Source of the DNA: Actinomadura_C sp036008685
Lineage (GTDB): Bacteria > Actinomycetota > Actinomycetes > Streptosporangiales > Streptosporangiaceae
NCBI GenBank assembly: GCA_036008685.1
Contig: DASYNF010000228.1
Span: forward strand, 1-39,372
Direction: 5' to 3'
Length of the DNA: 39,372 bases
This document shows positions 8,316-15,066 of this stretch, piece by piece (the first letter of the stretch is position 1; each line of letters opens with the position of its first letter). The translations under genes were made by a program, and so were the position numbers. The notes under the pieces were generated by a model, which saw only the letters and a program-made list of their open reading frames with translations, searched no databases and had not been told where the DNA came from.

Positions 8316-9002
8316 ATGCAACGGATCCTTGTGGTGGAGGACGATCCCACCATCGCGCAGGCGGTCGCCGCCCGGCTGGTCGCCGAGGGCTTTGAGGTAC
8401 GGGTGGTGACCGACGGGCCGGCCGCGGTCGAGGGGTTCCGGACGTACGGTCCCGATCTGGTGGTGCTCGACCTCATGCTGCCCGGCCTCGACGGGCTGGA
8501 GGTCTGCCGCCGGATCCAGGGGGAACGGCCGGTCCCGGTCCTGATGCTGACCGCACGGGACGACGAGACCGATCTGCTCGTCGGGCTGGCGGTCGGAGCC
8601 GACGACTACCTGACCAAACCGTTCAGCATGCGCGAGCTGACGGCCCGGGTCAGGACGCTGCTCCGCCGGGTGGAGCACGCCACCGCGCTGGCCGCCGCGG
8701 CACCCGTCCGCGACGTCGTACGGCTCGGTCCGCTGGAGATCGACCGGGCCGCCCGCAAGGTCGCGGTGGACGGAGTACCCGCGCACCTCACGCCCATCGA
8801 GTACGAGCTGCTCGGCAACCTGGCCCGTACGCCGGGCACCGTGCTGACCCGGGCGGTCCTGCTCGAACAGGTGTGGGACTGGGCCGGCGGCTCCGGAACC
8901 CGGGTGGTGGACAGCCACATCAAGGCTCTGCGCCGCAAGCTCGGCGCGGACCTCATCCGTACCGTCCATGGCGTCGGCTACGCCCTGGAGATCACTCCAT
9001 GA
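8316..9002 (+). CDS. Response regulator, OmpR/PhoB family
   Basis: A 228-residue DNA-binding response regulator. The receiver domain has ILVVEDDP at the start, phospho-acceptor D52 in VVLDLMLPG, the conserved Thr in LMLTARD and Lys in DYLTKPFS. The C-terminal winged helix (about residues 130-225) shows LTPIEYELLGNLARTPG, VLLEQVWDW and RVVDSHIKALRRKLG. Its TGA overlaps the ATG of the kinase gene. It is the first gene of a three-gene coupled set (regulator, kinase, membrane protein). Because the membrane protein is co-transcribed, the system probably monitors or adjusts envelope state, but the signal is unknown. Confidence 0.94.
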   Translation: MQRILVVEDDPTIAQAVAARLVAEGFEVRVVTDGPAAVEGFRTYGPDLVVLDLMLPGLDGLEVCRRIQGERPVPVLMLTARDDETDLLVGLAVGADDYLTKPFSMRELTARVRTLLRRVEHATALAAAAPVRDVVRLGPLEIDRAARKVAVDGVPAHLTPIEYELLGNLARTPGTVLTRAVLLEQVWDWAGGSGTRVVDSHIKALRRKLGADLIRTVHGVGYALEITP

Positions 9003-10036
9003 ACTCTCTCCAACGGCTGTGGACGGCGTTGCCGCGGCCCCTCGATCCGATGCGGTCCATCAAGATCAAGCTCGGTGTGCTGGCCGTCTGCAACGCCTGC
9101 GTCGGCGGGCTGATGATGGTGTGGGGGTACGGCCTGGGCTTCCGGGGCCGGATCACGCTGCCCGTCGCGCTGCTGATCTCCGTCATGATCACCCAGATCC
9201 TGGCGCACGGCATGACCTCGCCGTTGCGGGAGATGACGGCCGCGGCCCGGGCGATGGCCCGTGGCGACTACCGCCGCCGGGTCCGGGTGACCTCCCGGGA
9301 CGAGGTCGGAGAGCTGGGCCGGGCCTTCAACCGGATGGCCGCCGATCTCGCCGAGGTGGAACGGCAGCGCCGTGAGTTCGTCGCCAACGTGTCACACGAG
9401 CTCCGTACTCCCATCACCGCACTGCGAGCGGTCCTGGAGAATGTCGCGGACGGGGTCACTCCGGCCACCCCCGAGGTGGTCGAAGGCGCCGTGGCGCAGA
9501 CCGAACGCCTCGGCCGTCTGGTCACCCAACTGCTCGACCTGTCCCGCGTCGAGGCCGGCGCCGTCTCCCTGAACCTGGCGAGCTTCGAGATCGGCCCGTT
9601 CCTGGAAGCCGCCGTGGCGGACGCCCGGGTCGGCCATCCCGATCCGGTCTTCACGGTGCGGGGCGAGCCTGGTCTCACCGTCCACGCGGACCAGGACCGC
9701 CTGCACCAGGTCGTCGCCAACCTGCTCGACAACGCGGCCCGGCACAGCCCACCCGACGGCGCGATCACCGTCACCGCCGGGGCGCGGGCCGACGCGCTCT
9801 GCCTACAGGTGCAGGACGAGGGCCCGGGGATCCCTGCCGCCGAACGCGCACAGGTCTTCGAACGCTTCTTCCGCGGCTCCGCCTCGCGTGTCAGCACCCC
9901 TGGCGGCACCGGCCTGGGCCTCGCCATCGCCCGCTGGGCGGTGGACCTGCACGGCGGTGAGATCGCCGTCGCCGACTCCCCGAGCGGCTGCCTCATCCGT
10001 GTCCTACTCCCGCGACCTTCCGGAGGACCATCATGA
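8999..10036 (+). CDS. Sensor histidine kinase with HAMP domain
   Basis: A 345-residue membrane kinase starting at the ATG that overlaps the regulator stop. Two closely spaced hydrophobic helices (about residues 22-42 and 50-68) leave almost no extracellular loop, so it is unlikely to bind an external ligand directly. A HAMP domain follows (MTSPLREMTAAARAMARGDY to RAFNRMA). Next come the phosphotransfer helix NVSHELRTPITALRA with its His, the N box VVANLLDNAARHS, DEGPGIP, FERFFRG and GGTGLGLAIA. All catalytic boxes are intact. Its stop overlaps the start of the DUF4153-like gene. Confidence 0.93.
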   Translation: MNSLQRLWTALPRPLDPMRSIKIKLGVLAVCNACVGGLMMVWGYGLGFRGRITLPVALLISVMITQILAHGMTSPLREMTAAARAMARGDYRRRVRVTSRDEVGELGRAFNRMAADLAEVERQRREFVANVSHELRTPITALRAVLENVADGVTPATPEVVEGAVAQTERLGRLVTQLLDLSRVEAGAVSLNLASFEIGPFLEAAVADARVGHPDPVFTVRGEPGLTVHADQDRLHQVVANLLDNAARHSPPDGAITVTAGARADALCLQVQDEGPGIPAAERAQVFERFFRGSASRVSTPGGTGLGLAIARWAVDLHGGEIAVADSPSGCLIRVLLPRPSGGPS

Positions 10037-11478
10037 CGGAGAACCGGCCGCCGGTTCCGCCACTGCCGGCGGAGTGGCCGGAAACACCGCGGCCGGTCTC
10101 GCCGGGACTACTGGCCGGGGCGGCGGTGGCAGGGACGCTGGCCGCGACGTTCTTCCCTGGGCGCCTGGGGCTGAACGTGCTGATCGTGGGGGTGGCCGCG
10201 CTGGCCGCGCTGTTCCCGGTCGCCCGCCGTGACCGCACGTCGATGCTGTTCGCCGCGGTCGCGGTGGCGCTGCTGGCGCTGCCCACCCTGGTGGACGCCG
10301 GCTGGCTCACCGCTCTGGCGATCTCGCTGGCCGTGCCACTCGGGTCGTACGCCCTGACCGGCGGCCGCTCCTGGATCGATCTGCTCGGCGGGGGATTCTC
10401 GCTCCCGCTGGCCGTCCCGCACTCGGTGCCCTGGGTGGGCCGCGGCCTGGTCACGCTCACCCGGTCCGGGCAGCGGCGGGCCGGACCCGTGGTCGGTTCG
10501 CTCCTCGTCACGGGCGCGCTGCTCGCGGTGTTCGGCGCGCTGTTCGCCACGGCGGACGTCGCCTTCAGCCAGGCCGTCACCGGCCTGCTCCCGGAGCTTT
10601 CGGTATGGCCCCTGCTCCTGCGGATCCTCATCTTCGGCTGTACCGCCACCGTCGTCCTGACCGGAGCGTTCCTCGCCGTCGCCCCGCCACGGTTCAACCG
10701 GCCGCCCGCGGCGTCCCCTATCGGCCGTACCCCCTGGGTCATCCCGATCGCCGCGCTCGACCTGCTGTTCCTCGGCTTCGTCGCGGTCCAGGCCCACGTG
10801 CTGCTGGCCTCCGGCAAGGACCGCCTGCTGCACTCCACCGGCCTGTCGTACGCGGAGTACGCGAGGCAGGGCTTCTGGCAGCTCCTGATCGTCACCGGGT
10901 TGGTCCTCGCGGTCGTGGCCGTCGCCGTCCGCTACGCCCCGCTGGCGAGCCGGGCGGACCGGGTCACCGTCCGTACACTCCTGGGATTGCTGTGCGCGCT
11001 GACCCTGGTGGTCGTCGCCGTGGCACTGCGCCGTCTCTACCTCTACGAGGAGGCGTACGGCTGGACCAGGCTGCGGCTCTGGGTGCACGCCTTCGAGCTC
11101 TGGATGGGCCTGGTCGTCATGTTGATCGCCATCGCCGGCATCCACCTCAAGGCGGCCTGGCTGCCCCGCGCGATCGCAACGAGCGGAGCGGCCGGCCTGC
11201 TGGCCCTGGGCCTGCTCAACCCCGACGGCTTCATCGCCACCCGTAACGTGGACCATTTCCGGCACACCGGCAAGGCCGATCTCTCCTACCTGTCCGACCT
11301 GTCCGCCGACGCGGCCCCCGCCCTCGACCGCCTCCCCGAGCCACAGCGTTCCTGCGCCTTGCGTCACCTCGCCGAGGCCCTCCAGCACGGCGACTCGTGG
11401 ACCGGCTTCAATCTCTCCCGGGCGCAGGCCCGCGCCTTGCTCCAGAGACACCCGGTCCAGCGGTCGCTCACGTGCTGA
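10033..11478 (+). CDS. DUF4153/DUF4173-like polytopic membrane protein
   Basis: A 481-residue integral membrane protein with ten or more hydrophobic helices spread from about residue 25 to 400, ending in a soluble tail. The segment NPDGFIATRNVDHFRHTG, followed by a short Leu/Asp-rich region, matches the conserved end of the DUF4153/DUF4173 family as I remember it. The function of that family is unknown. Its ATG lies inside the kinase stop (ATGA), so it is translated with the two-component system and may be its sensor partner or its target. About 290 bp of its 3' end is duplicated, with changes, at 21650-21944. An IS relic begins 46 bp after its stop. Confidence 0.8.
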   Translation: MTENRPPVPPLPAEWPETPRPVSPGLLAGAAVAGTLAATFFPGRLGLNVLIVGVAALAALFPVARRDRTSMLFAAVAVALLALPTLVDAGWLTALAISLAVPLGSYALTGGRSWIDLLGGGFSLPLAVPHSVPWVGRGLVTLTRSGQRRAGPVVGSLLVTGALLAVFGALFATADVAFSQAVTGLLPELSVWPLLLRILIFGCTATVVLTGAFLAVAPPRFNRPPAASPIGRTPWVIPIAALDLLFLGFVAVQAHVLLASGKDRLLHSTGLSYAEYARQGFWQLLIVTGLVLAVVAVAVRYAPLASRADRVTVRTLLGLLCALTLVVVAVALRRLYLYEEAYGWTRLRLWVHAFELWMGLVVMLIAIAGIHLKAAWLPRAIATSGAAGLLALGLLNPDGFIATRNVDHFRHTGKADLSYLSDLSADAAPALDRLPEPQRSCALRHLAEALQHGDSWTGFNLSRAQARALLQRHPVQRSLTC

Positions 11479-11524
11479 GCCAAGGGGCAGGTCCTCCAGC
11501 CGGCGAACGTCATCTCGAGGAACC

Positions 11525-11540
11525 TGTGGGCGCCGAAAAC
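11525..11540. repeat. Terminal inverted repeat of IS relic, outer left
   Basis: TGTGGGCGCCGAAAAC lies just downstream of the minus-strand transposase fragment and matches the complement of 12561-12576 at 14 of 16 positions. Confidence 0.65.
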
Positions 11541-11549
11541 TGTGTCACC

Positions 11550-11783
11550 TCATGCGACCTGCGAATATCCATGGATGACGCCGCCGAGTTCAGTACGGCG
11601 CAGAACGCGGACGTTGCCCGGTGGAGCCGGGTCTGCTCTGCCGTTGGGAGGTGTCTGGGCCAGGCTGGGGTGCGGCCGGTGGGTGTCGTAGTGATCGACG
11701 TACTCGGCCGGCACCTGCCGTAAACGCCGTGGCCCGGTGATCAGGATCAGGTCGGTGCATTCTCGCCGGACGCTGCCGACCCA
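11550..11783 (-). pseudogene. Transposase C-terminal fragment (integrase core)
   Basis: From 11783 down the minus strand reads WVGSVRREC, then LAEYVDHY-like text (PAEYVDHYDTHRPHPSL), then LRRTELGGVIHGYSQVA and a TGA at 11550. These are the last roughly 78 residues of an integrase-core transposase: the region just after the catalytic Glu, the HRPH motif and the conserved LGG-x-x-H-x-Y end. Everything upstream, including both catalytic Asp residues, is missing. Sequence beyond 11783 on this strand belongs to the opposing transposase gene. Confidence 0.75.
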
Positions 11784-12546
11784 CCATGCCATCCAAGCCC
11801 TCATTTTGCGCCTGGCCCGTGAGAACTCCAGCTGGGGCTACCGGCGCATCCACGGTGAGCTGACCACGCTCGCCATCAAGATCGCTCCCTCCACGGTCTG
11901 GGAGATCCTCGAGACGCACGGGATCGAACCTGCACCGCAACGCGACCGCCAGACCTGGGCCGCTTTCCTCCGCAGCCAAGCCCACGCCATCCTGGCATGC
12001 GACTTCTTCACCGCCACAACGCTTAACGGAGCGACATACTACGTCTTCGCCGTCATCGAACACGCCAGCCGCCGCATCCGTATCCTCGGCCTCACCGCCC
12101 ACCCCACCGCGGAATGGACCACCCAGGCCACCCGAAACCTGATCATGGACCTCCACGACGCCGACACCACAGTCAAATACCTGATCAGGGACCGCGACAG
12201 CAAGTACACCCGCACGTTCGACGCCGCCTTCAAAGCCGAGGGCATCGGCGTCATGACCACCGGCATCCGCGTTCCGCGCATGAACTCGATCACGGAACGG
12301 TGGATACAGACCTGCAGGCATGAGCTCCTCGACCGCACCCTGATCTGGAACCAGACACACCTACTGCACGCACTCCGCGAGTTCGAGGCCTACTACAACC
12401 AGCACCGGCACCACCGAACCCTGAACAGCGCGCCCCTCCGGCCGGCCCCGGAGCCCATCACAAGACCAGACCGACTCAACCAGCTCGACATCCGCCGACG
12501 AGACCGACTCGGCGGCATCCTCCACGAGTACCAACACGCCGCATGA
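11737..12546 (+). CDS. Transposase with integrase core (DDE), N-terminally truncated
   Basis: Up to 269 residues. Real homology appears to begin near 11784 (HAIQALILRLARENSSWGYR). The first 15 or so codons are antisense to the neighbouring fragment. The DDE core is intact: LACDFFT (first Asp), IRDRDSKYT (second Asp) and SITERWIQT (Glu). The conserved end is GGILHEYQHAA. Full-length members of this actinobacterial family carry roughly 90-110 further N-terminal residues with a helix-turn-helix. They are missing here, so DNA end recognition is probably lost. It retains a stop codon and the right inverted repeat, so the truncation came from the 5' side. Confidence 0.78.
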   Translation: MIRIRSVHSRRTLPTHHAIQALILRLARENSSWGYRRIHGELTTLAIKIAPSTVWEILETHGIEPAPQRDRQTWAAFLRSQAHAILACDFFTATTLNGATYYVFAVIEHASRRIRILGLTAHPTAEWTTQATRNLIMDLHDADTTVKYLIRDRDSKYTRTFDAAFKAEGIGVMTTGIRVPRMNSITERWIQTCRHELLDRTLIWNQTHLLHALREFEAYYNQHRHHRTLNSAPLRPAPEPITRPDRLNQLDIRRRDRLGGILHEYQHAA

Positions 12547-12560
12547 CCTGCACGGACGGG

Positions 12561-12576
12561 GTTATCGGCACCCACA
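12561..12576. repeat. Terminal inverted repeat of IS relic, outer right
   Basis: GTTATCGGCACCCACA, 15 bp after the plus-strand transposase stop. Its complement matches 11525-11540 at 14 of 16 positions. Confidence 0.65.
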
Positions 12577-12690
12577 ACCCCACACGCCTTCGGACCCAGG
12601 TTGCCAACGGCCTGCTCAGCGGAAACGCCTGCACGCCCCGACCTGGCCGCGACGGACTGTGGTGCGCGGAAAGGTTGTCGATCTCTTCCC

Positions 12691-12708
12691 TCAGCCGAGG
12701 GCGATCGC
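12691..12708 (+). repeat. 18-base dispersed repeat, copy 2
   Basis: Identical to 5496-5513. It lies in the gene-free 187 bp between the IS relic and the DUF6518-like gene, where no other feature is recognisable. Confidence 0.45.
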
Positions 12709-12763
12709 GGACAACAGGACTGTTGCCTCAACCCCGGATTCCCCGACTGCCCTCCCGTGCGCG

Positions 12764-13426
12764 TCAGGCGAAGCGGTCGATGAGGGAGGTGAGGATGTGG
12801 ATGATGCCCAGCGCCAGGACGGCCAGGCCAACGCCGGAGCCAAGGCCCATGAGGCGGTCTCGGTTGGAGCGCCCGAGTAGCAGTGGGATCAGTACGCCGA
12901 TCACGGCGTAGATCATCGCGTCGCTGTCGTAGTGGAGGACGATCAGATAGTGGAGGGCGTCCATGCCGAACACCGCGCCCAATACGGCGGGTCCCGCCAC
13001 GCGCCGCCGACCTTCCCCGGTACGCCACCAGGCGCCTGCCGTACCGAAGATCGGGCCCGCCACCAAAGCGAGCACCAACCAGAAGACGGGCCACGTCAGG
13101 TCGCCCATGCCGTCGCGGACGAACTCGGCATAAGCGTAATAGCCGACGACGGCCCCGGCCTGGGTCGCGGTGCCCGCCGCGCAGGCGCGCCAACCCGGTA
13201 CCCCGACCACCGCTCCGGCGATGAACGCGCCGACCACCCATACCGACCCGGAGTTGGAGAACGCCTGGAGCACATCCGGAAGGAGGCCCTGGAGGACGTT
13301 GGTCGCGCAGCCGAGAGCGAGTCCGCCGAGGACCGCAAGGACAGCTCTCGGGGAGAGGCGAGCAGTGGGGACAGTCGCAGTGATCACCCGTACAGAATTC
13401 CTGGTCGGAGTGTCGCTCCGCGTCAT
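12764..13426 (-). CDS. DUF6518-like integral membrane protein
   Basis: 220 residues from the ATG at 13426. Six hydrophobic helices are visible: near residues 23-45, 50-72, 78-98, 103-123, 135-180 (two) and 190-212. Small soluble tails flank them. The overall pattern, with a conserved Trp/Gly-rich middle (DLTWPVFWLVLALVAGPIFG), fits the DUF6518 group of small membrane proteins of unknown function. This family call is from memory and tentative. No clear ribosome-binding site precedes the ATG, and a downstream GTG (about 13386) is possible. It lies 56 bp after the kinase gene on the same strand and may be co-transcribed with it. Confidence 0.65.
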   Translation of the reverse strand: MTRSDTPTRNSVRVITATVPTARLSPRAVLAVLGGLALGCATNVLQGLLPDVLQAFSNSGSVWVVGAFIAGAVVGVPGWRACAAGTATQAGAVVGYYAYAEFVRDGMGDLTWPVFWLVLALVAGPIFGTAGAWWRTGEGRRRVAGPAVLGAVFGMDALHYLIVLHYDSDAMIYAVIGVLIPLLLGRSNRDRLMGLGSGVGLAVLALGIIHILTSLIDRFA

Positions 13427-13482
13427 TCCAGAGGGGGATTGCTCGGCTCGCGGCCGGCCGGGCTGGTGTCGTCCCAGGCCTA

Positions 13483-15009
13483 CTAAAAGGGGTGGGACCG
13501 GGCGAAGGGGGCGGAACCGGGGACAGGGGCCGCGACGTCCCAGCGATTCAGGCTCTCCTGATCCCGCAGCCGCAACCGGACCGTCGTGTTCACCCAGAGG
13601 GCGTGGAGGAATCCGGCGGGCCACAGGAACAGGATCATGATCATGCCGATGATGCCCTGGGCCGTCTCCGGTCCGTTGCCGGTCTCCGGGCTGCTGCCGA
13701 CGAGGGCGAATGCGGTGACTGCGAGCAGGAGGTAGGCGATTGAGGCGAGCATCCAGGCGAGCCGCCTGTGCCGGGCGGCGATGTAGCCGAAGGACACCCA
13801 TGTGCCTATCCCGAACAGGAGGGTCGGCAGAATCCACGCGCTGTGCGCGAGTTTCCAGCCGCCGCTTCGCCGCAGGGTCGGATGACCGCCGGGGTCGTGG
13901 GCTCCCATCCGGTGGACCTTCGAGTCCGGATGACCCGATCCGTACGGGCCGGCGCCTCCGCCCTGCCTTTGCCCGCGATGGCCGTCGTTCCATGCGAGCG
14001 GTCGCAGACCTGAGTCGGGCCAGTCGGGCAGCCACCGGCCGGTGTCAGCCGTACGAGCGGCACCCATGTCGGGCTGTGACTCGGCCGCCCCGGAGAGCCG
14101 CACGAGAACTCGCGAGTAGAGGTACATGCCCCCTTGCGGGTCCCCTGCCGGGTCGATGTCGCTGAGCGGCCCTGGCCGCGCGACGTGCGGGAGGAGCCGG
14201 TCGTAGGTCTCCCGGGCATCCGCCGGCCGTCGTCCCGGGTCCTTCTCCAGCAACTGCCTGACGAGTGAGTCGAGTTCGGGGGGCAGGTCCCCGCGACGTA
14301 GCGGTGAGGGAACCTGCTGGAGATGCTTGTGCATGAGCCCGGCGGGCGAAGTCGAGTCGAAGATCGGCTCACCGGCGAGCATCTCGTACAGGACACAGCC
14401 GAGAGCGTAGAGGTCGGTACGCGGAGTGGCCGGCCGGCTCTGCAACTGCTCGGGGGCCATATACGCGAGGGTGCCGATGGCCTCCCCCGTCCTCGTGAGC
14501 CGCGGTATCCCGGCCTGGTCCAGTACGGCCGCCACCCCGAAGTCGAGGACCTTGACGGTGCCGTCGCCGGTGAGCATGACGTTCTGCGGCTTCACGTCCC
14601 GATGGACGAACCGGCGCTCGTGGGCGGCGGCCAGCACCGCGGCCATCTGCGCCGCGATCCCGGCCGCCCAGGCGACCGGGAGCGGCCCCTGCTCGGCCAT
14701 GAGGTCACCGAGTGTGCAGCCTCCGACCAGTTCCATGACGAGGAAGAGCCCACCGTCGTAGGTTCCGGCGTCGTACACGGCAGGCACACCGGGATGCTGG
14801 AGACCGGCCGTGACGGCCGCCTCGCGCGCGAACCTGCGCGCCAGATCTTCCCGCTCGGCACGTCCGGTGAGCACCTCGTTGGTCAGGAGCTTCACCGCGA
14901 CCCGACGTCCGAGTCGCCGGTCCTCCCCCTCCCAGACCTCACCCATGCCACCCCGGCCCAGCGGGCTCATCAGCTGATACCGACCGGCCAGCATCGTCTG
15001 CTGCCCCAC
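13483..15009 (-). CDS. Membrane-anchored Ser/Thr protein kinase (Hanks type)
   Basis: 508 residues. The kinase domain (about 11-275) has the glycine loop LGRGGMGEVW, ATP-binding Lys40 in VAVKLL, catalytic loop FVHRDVKPQN, metal-binding DFG, and the activation/P+1 region GTLAYMAPEQL. A Gly/Asp-rich linker with no recognisable sensor follows. About three hydrophobic helices lie at 395-485, and a short basic tail ends the protein. Most bacterial kinases of this type have one helix and an outside domain, so multiple C-terminal helices are unusual. I chose the GTG at 15009 because GAGGAGAG stands 6 bp upstream. An ATG at 15039 lacks such a site. It lies 57 bp downstream of the DNA methyltransferase gene, so the two are probably one transcript. 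Confidence 0.9.
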   Translation of the reverse strand: MGQQTMLAGRYQLMSPLGRGGMGEVWEGEDRRLGRRVAVKLLTNEVLTGRAEREDLARRFAREAAVTAGLQHPGVPAVYDAGTYDGGLFLVMELVGGCTLGDLMAEQGPLPVAWAAGIAAQMAAVLAAAHERRFVHRDVKPQNVMLTGDGTVKVLDFGVAAVLDQAGIPRLTRTGEAIGTLAYMAPEQLQSRPATPRTDLYALGCVLYEMLAGEPIFDSTSPAGLMHKHLQQVPSPLRRGDLPPELDSLVRQLLEKDPGRRPADARETYDRLLPHVARPGPLSDIDPAGDPQGGMYLYSRVLVRLSGAAESQPDMGAARTADTGRWLPDWPDSGLRPLAWNDGHRGQRQGGGAGPYGSGHPDSKVHRMGAHDPGGHPTLRRSGGWKLAHSAWILPTLLFGIGTWVSFGYIAARHRRLAWMLASIAYLLLAVTAFALVGSSPETGNGPETAQGIIGMIMILFLWPAGFLHALWVNTTVRLRLRDQESLNRWDVAAPVPGSAPFARSHPF

Positions 15010-15066
15010 GTCCCGCTCTCCTCGCCGCAGTGACCCCATCTGGTCCGACGCCGGAACCTTATCGGC

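Larger units (their letters stand above)
11525..12576. mobile_element. IS relic: two truncated transposase genes joined head to head, inverted ends outward
   Basis: The unit is bounded by matching inverted ends: TGTGGGCGCCGAAAAC at 11525-11540 and the complement of TGTGGGTGCCGATAAC at 12561-12576 (14 of 16 identical). Inside are the last 75-80 codons of an integrase-core transposase on the minus strand and about 250 codons of a related transposase on the plus strand, joined near 11783/11784. Both genes keep their 3' ends and have lost their 5' ends. Both inverted repeats are therefore the same (right) end of related elements. It cannot be autonomous as seen. Confidence 0.75.

Noticed and set aside
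10108..11451. Long minus-strand open frame opposite the DUF4153-like gene
   Set aside because: Gly/Gln/Asp/Glu-rich shadow of the membrane protein; no domain.
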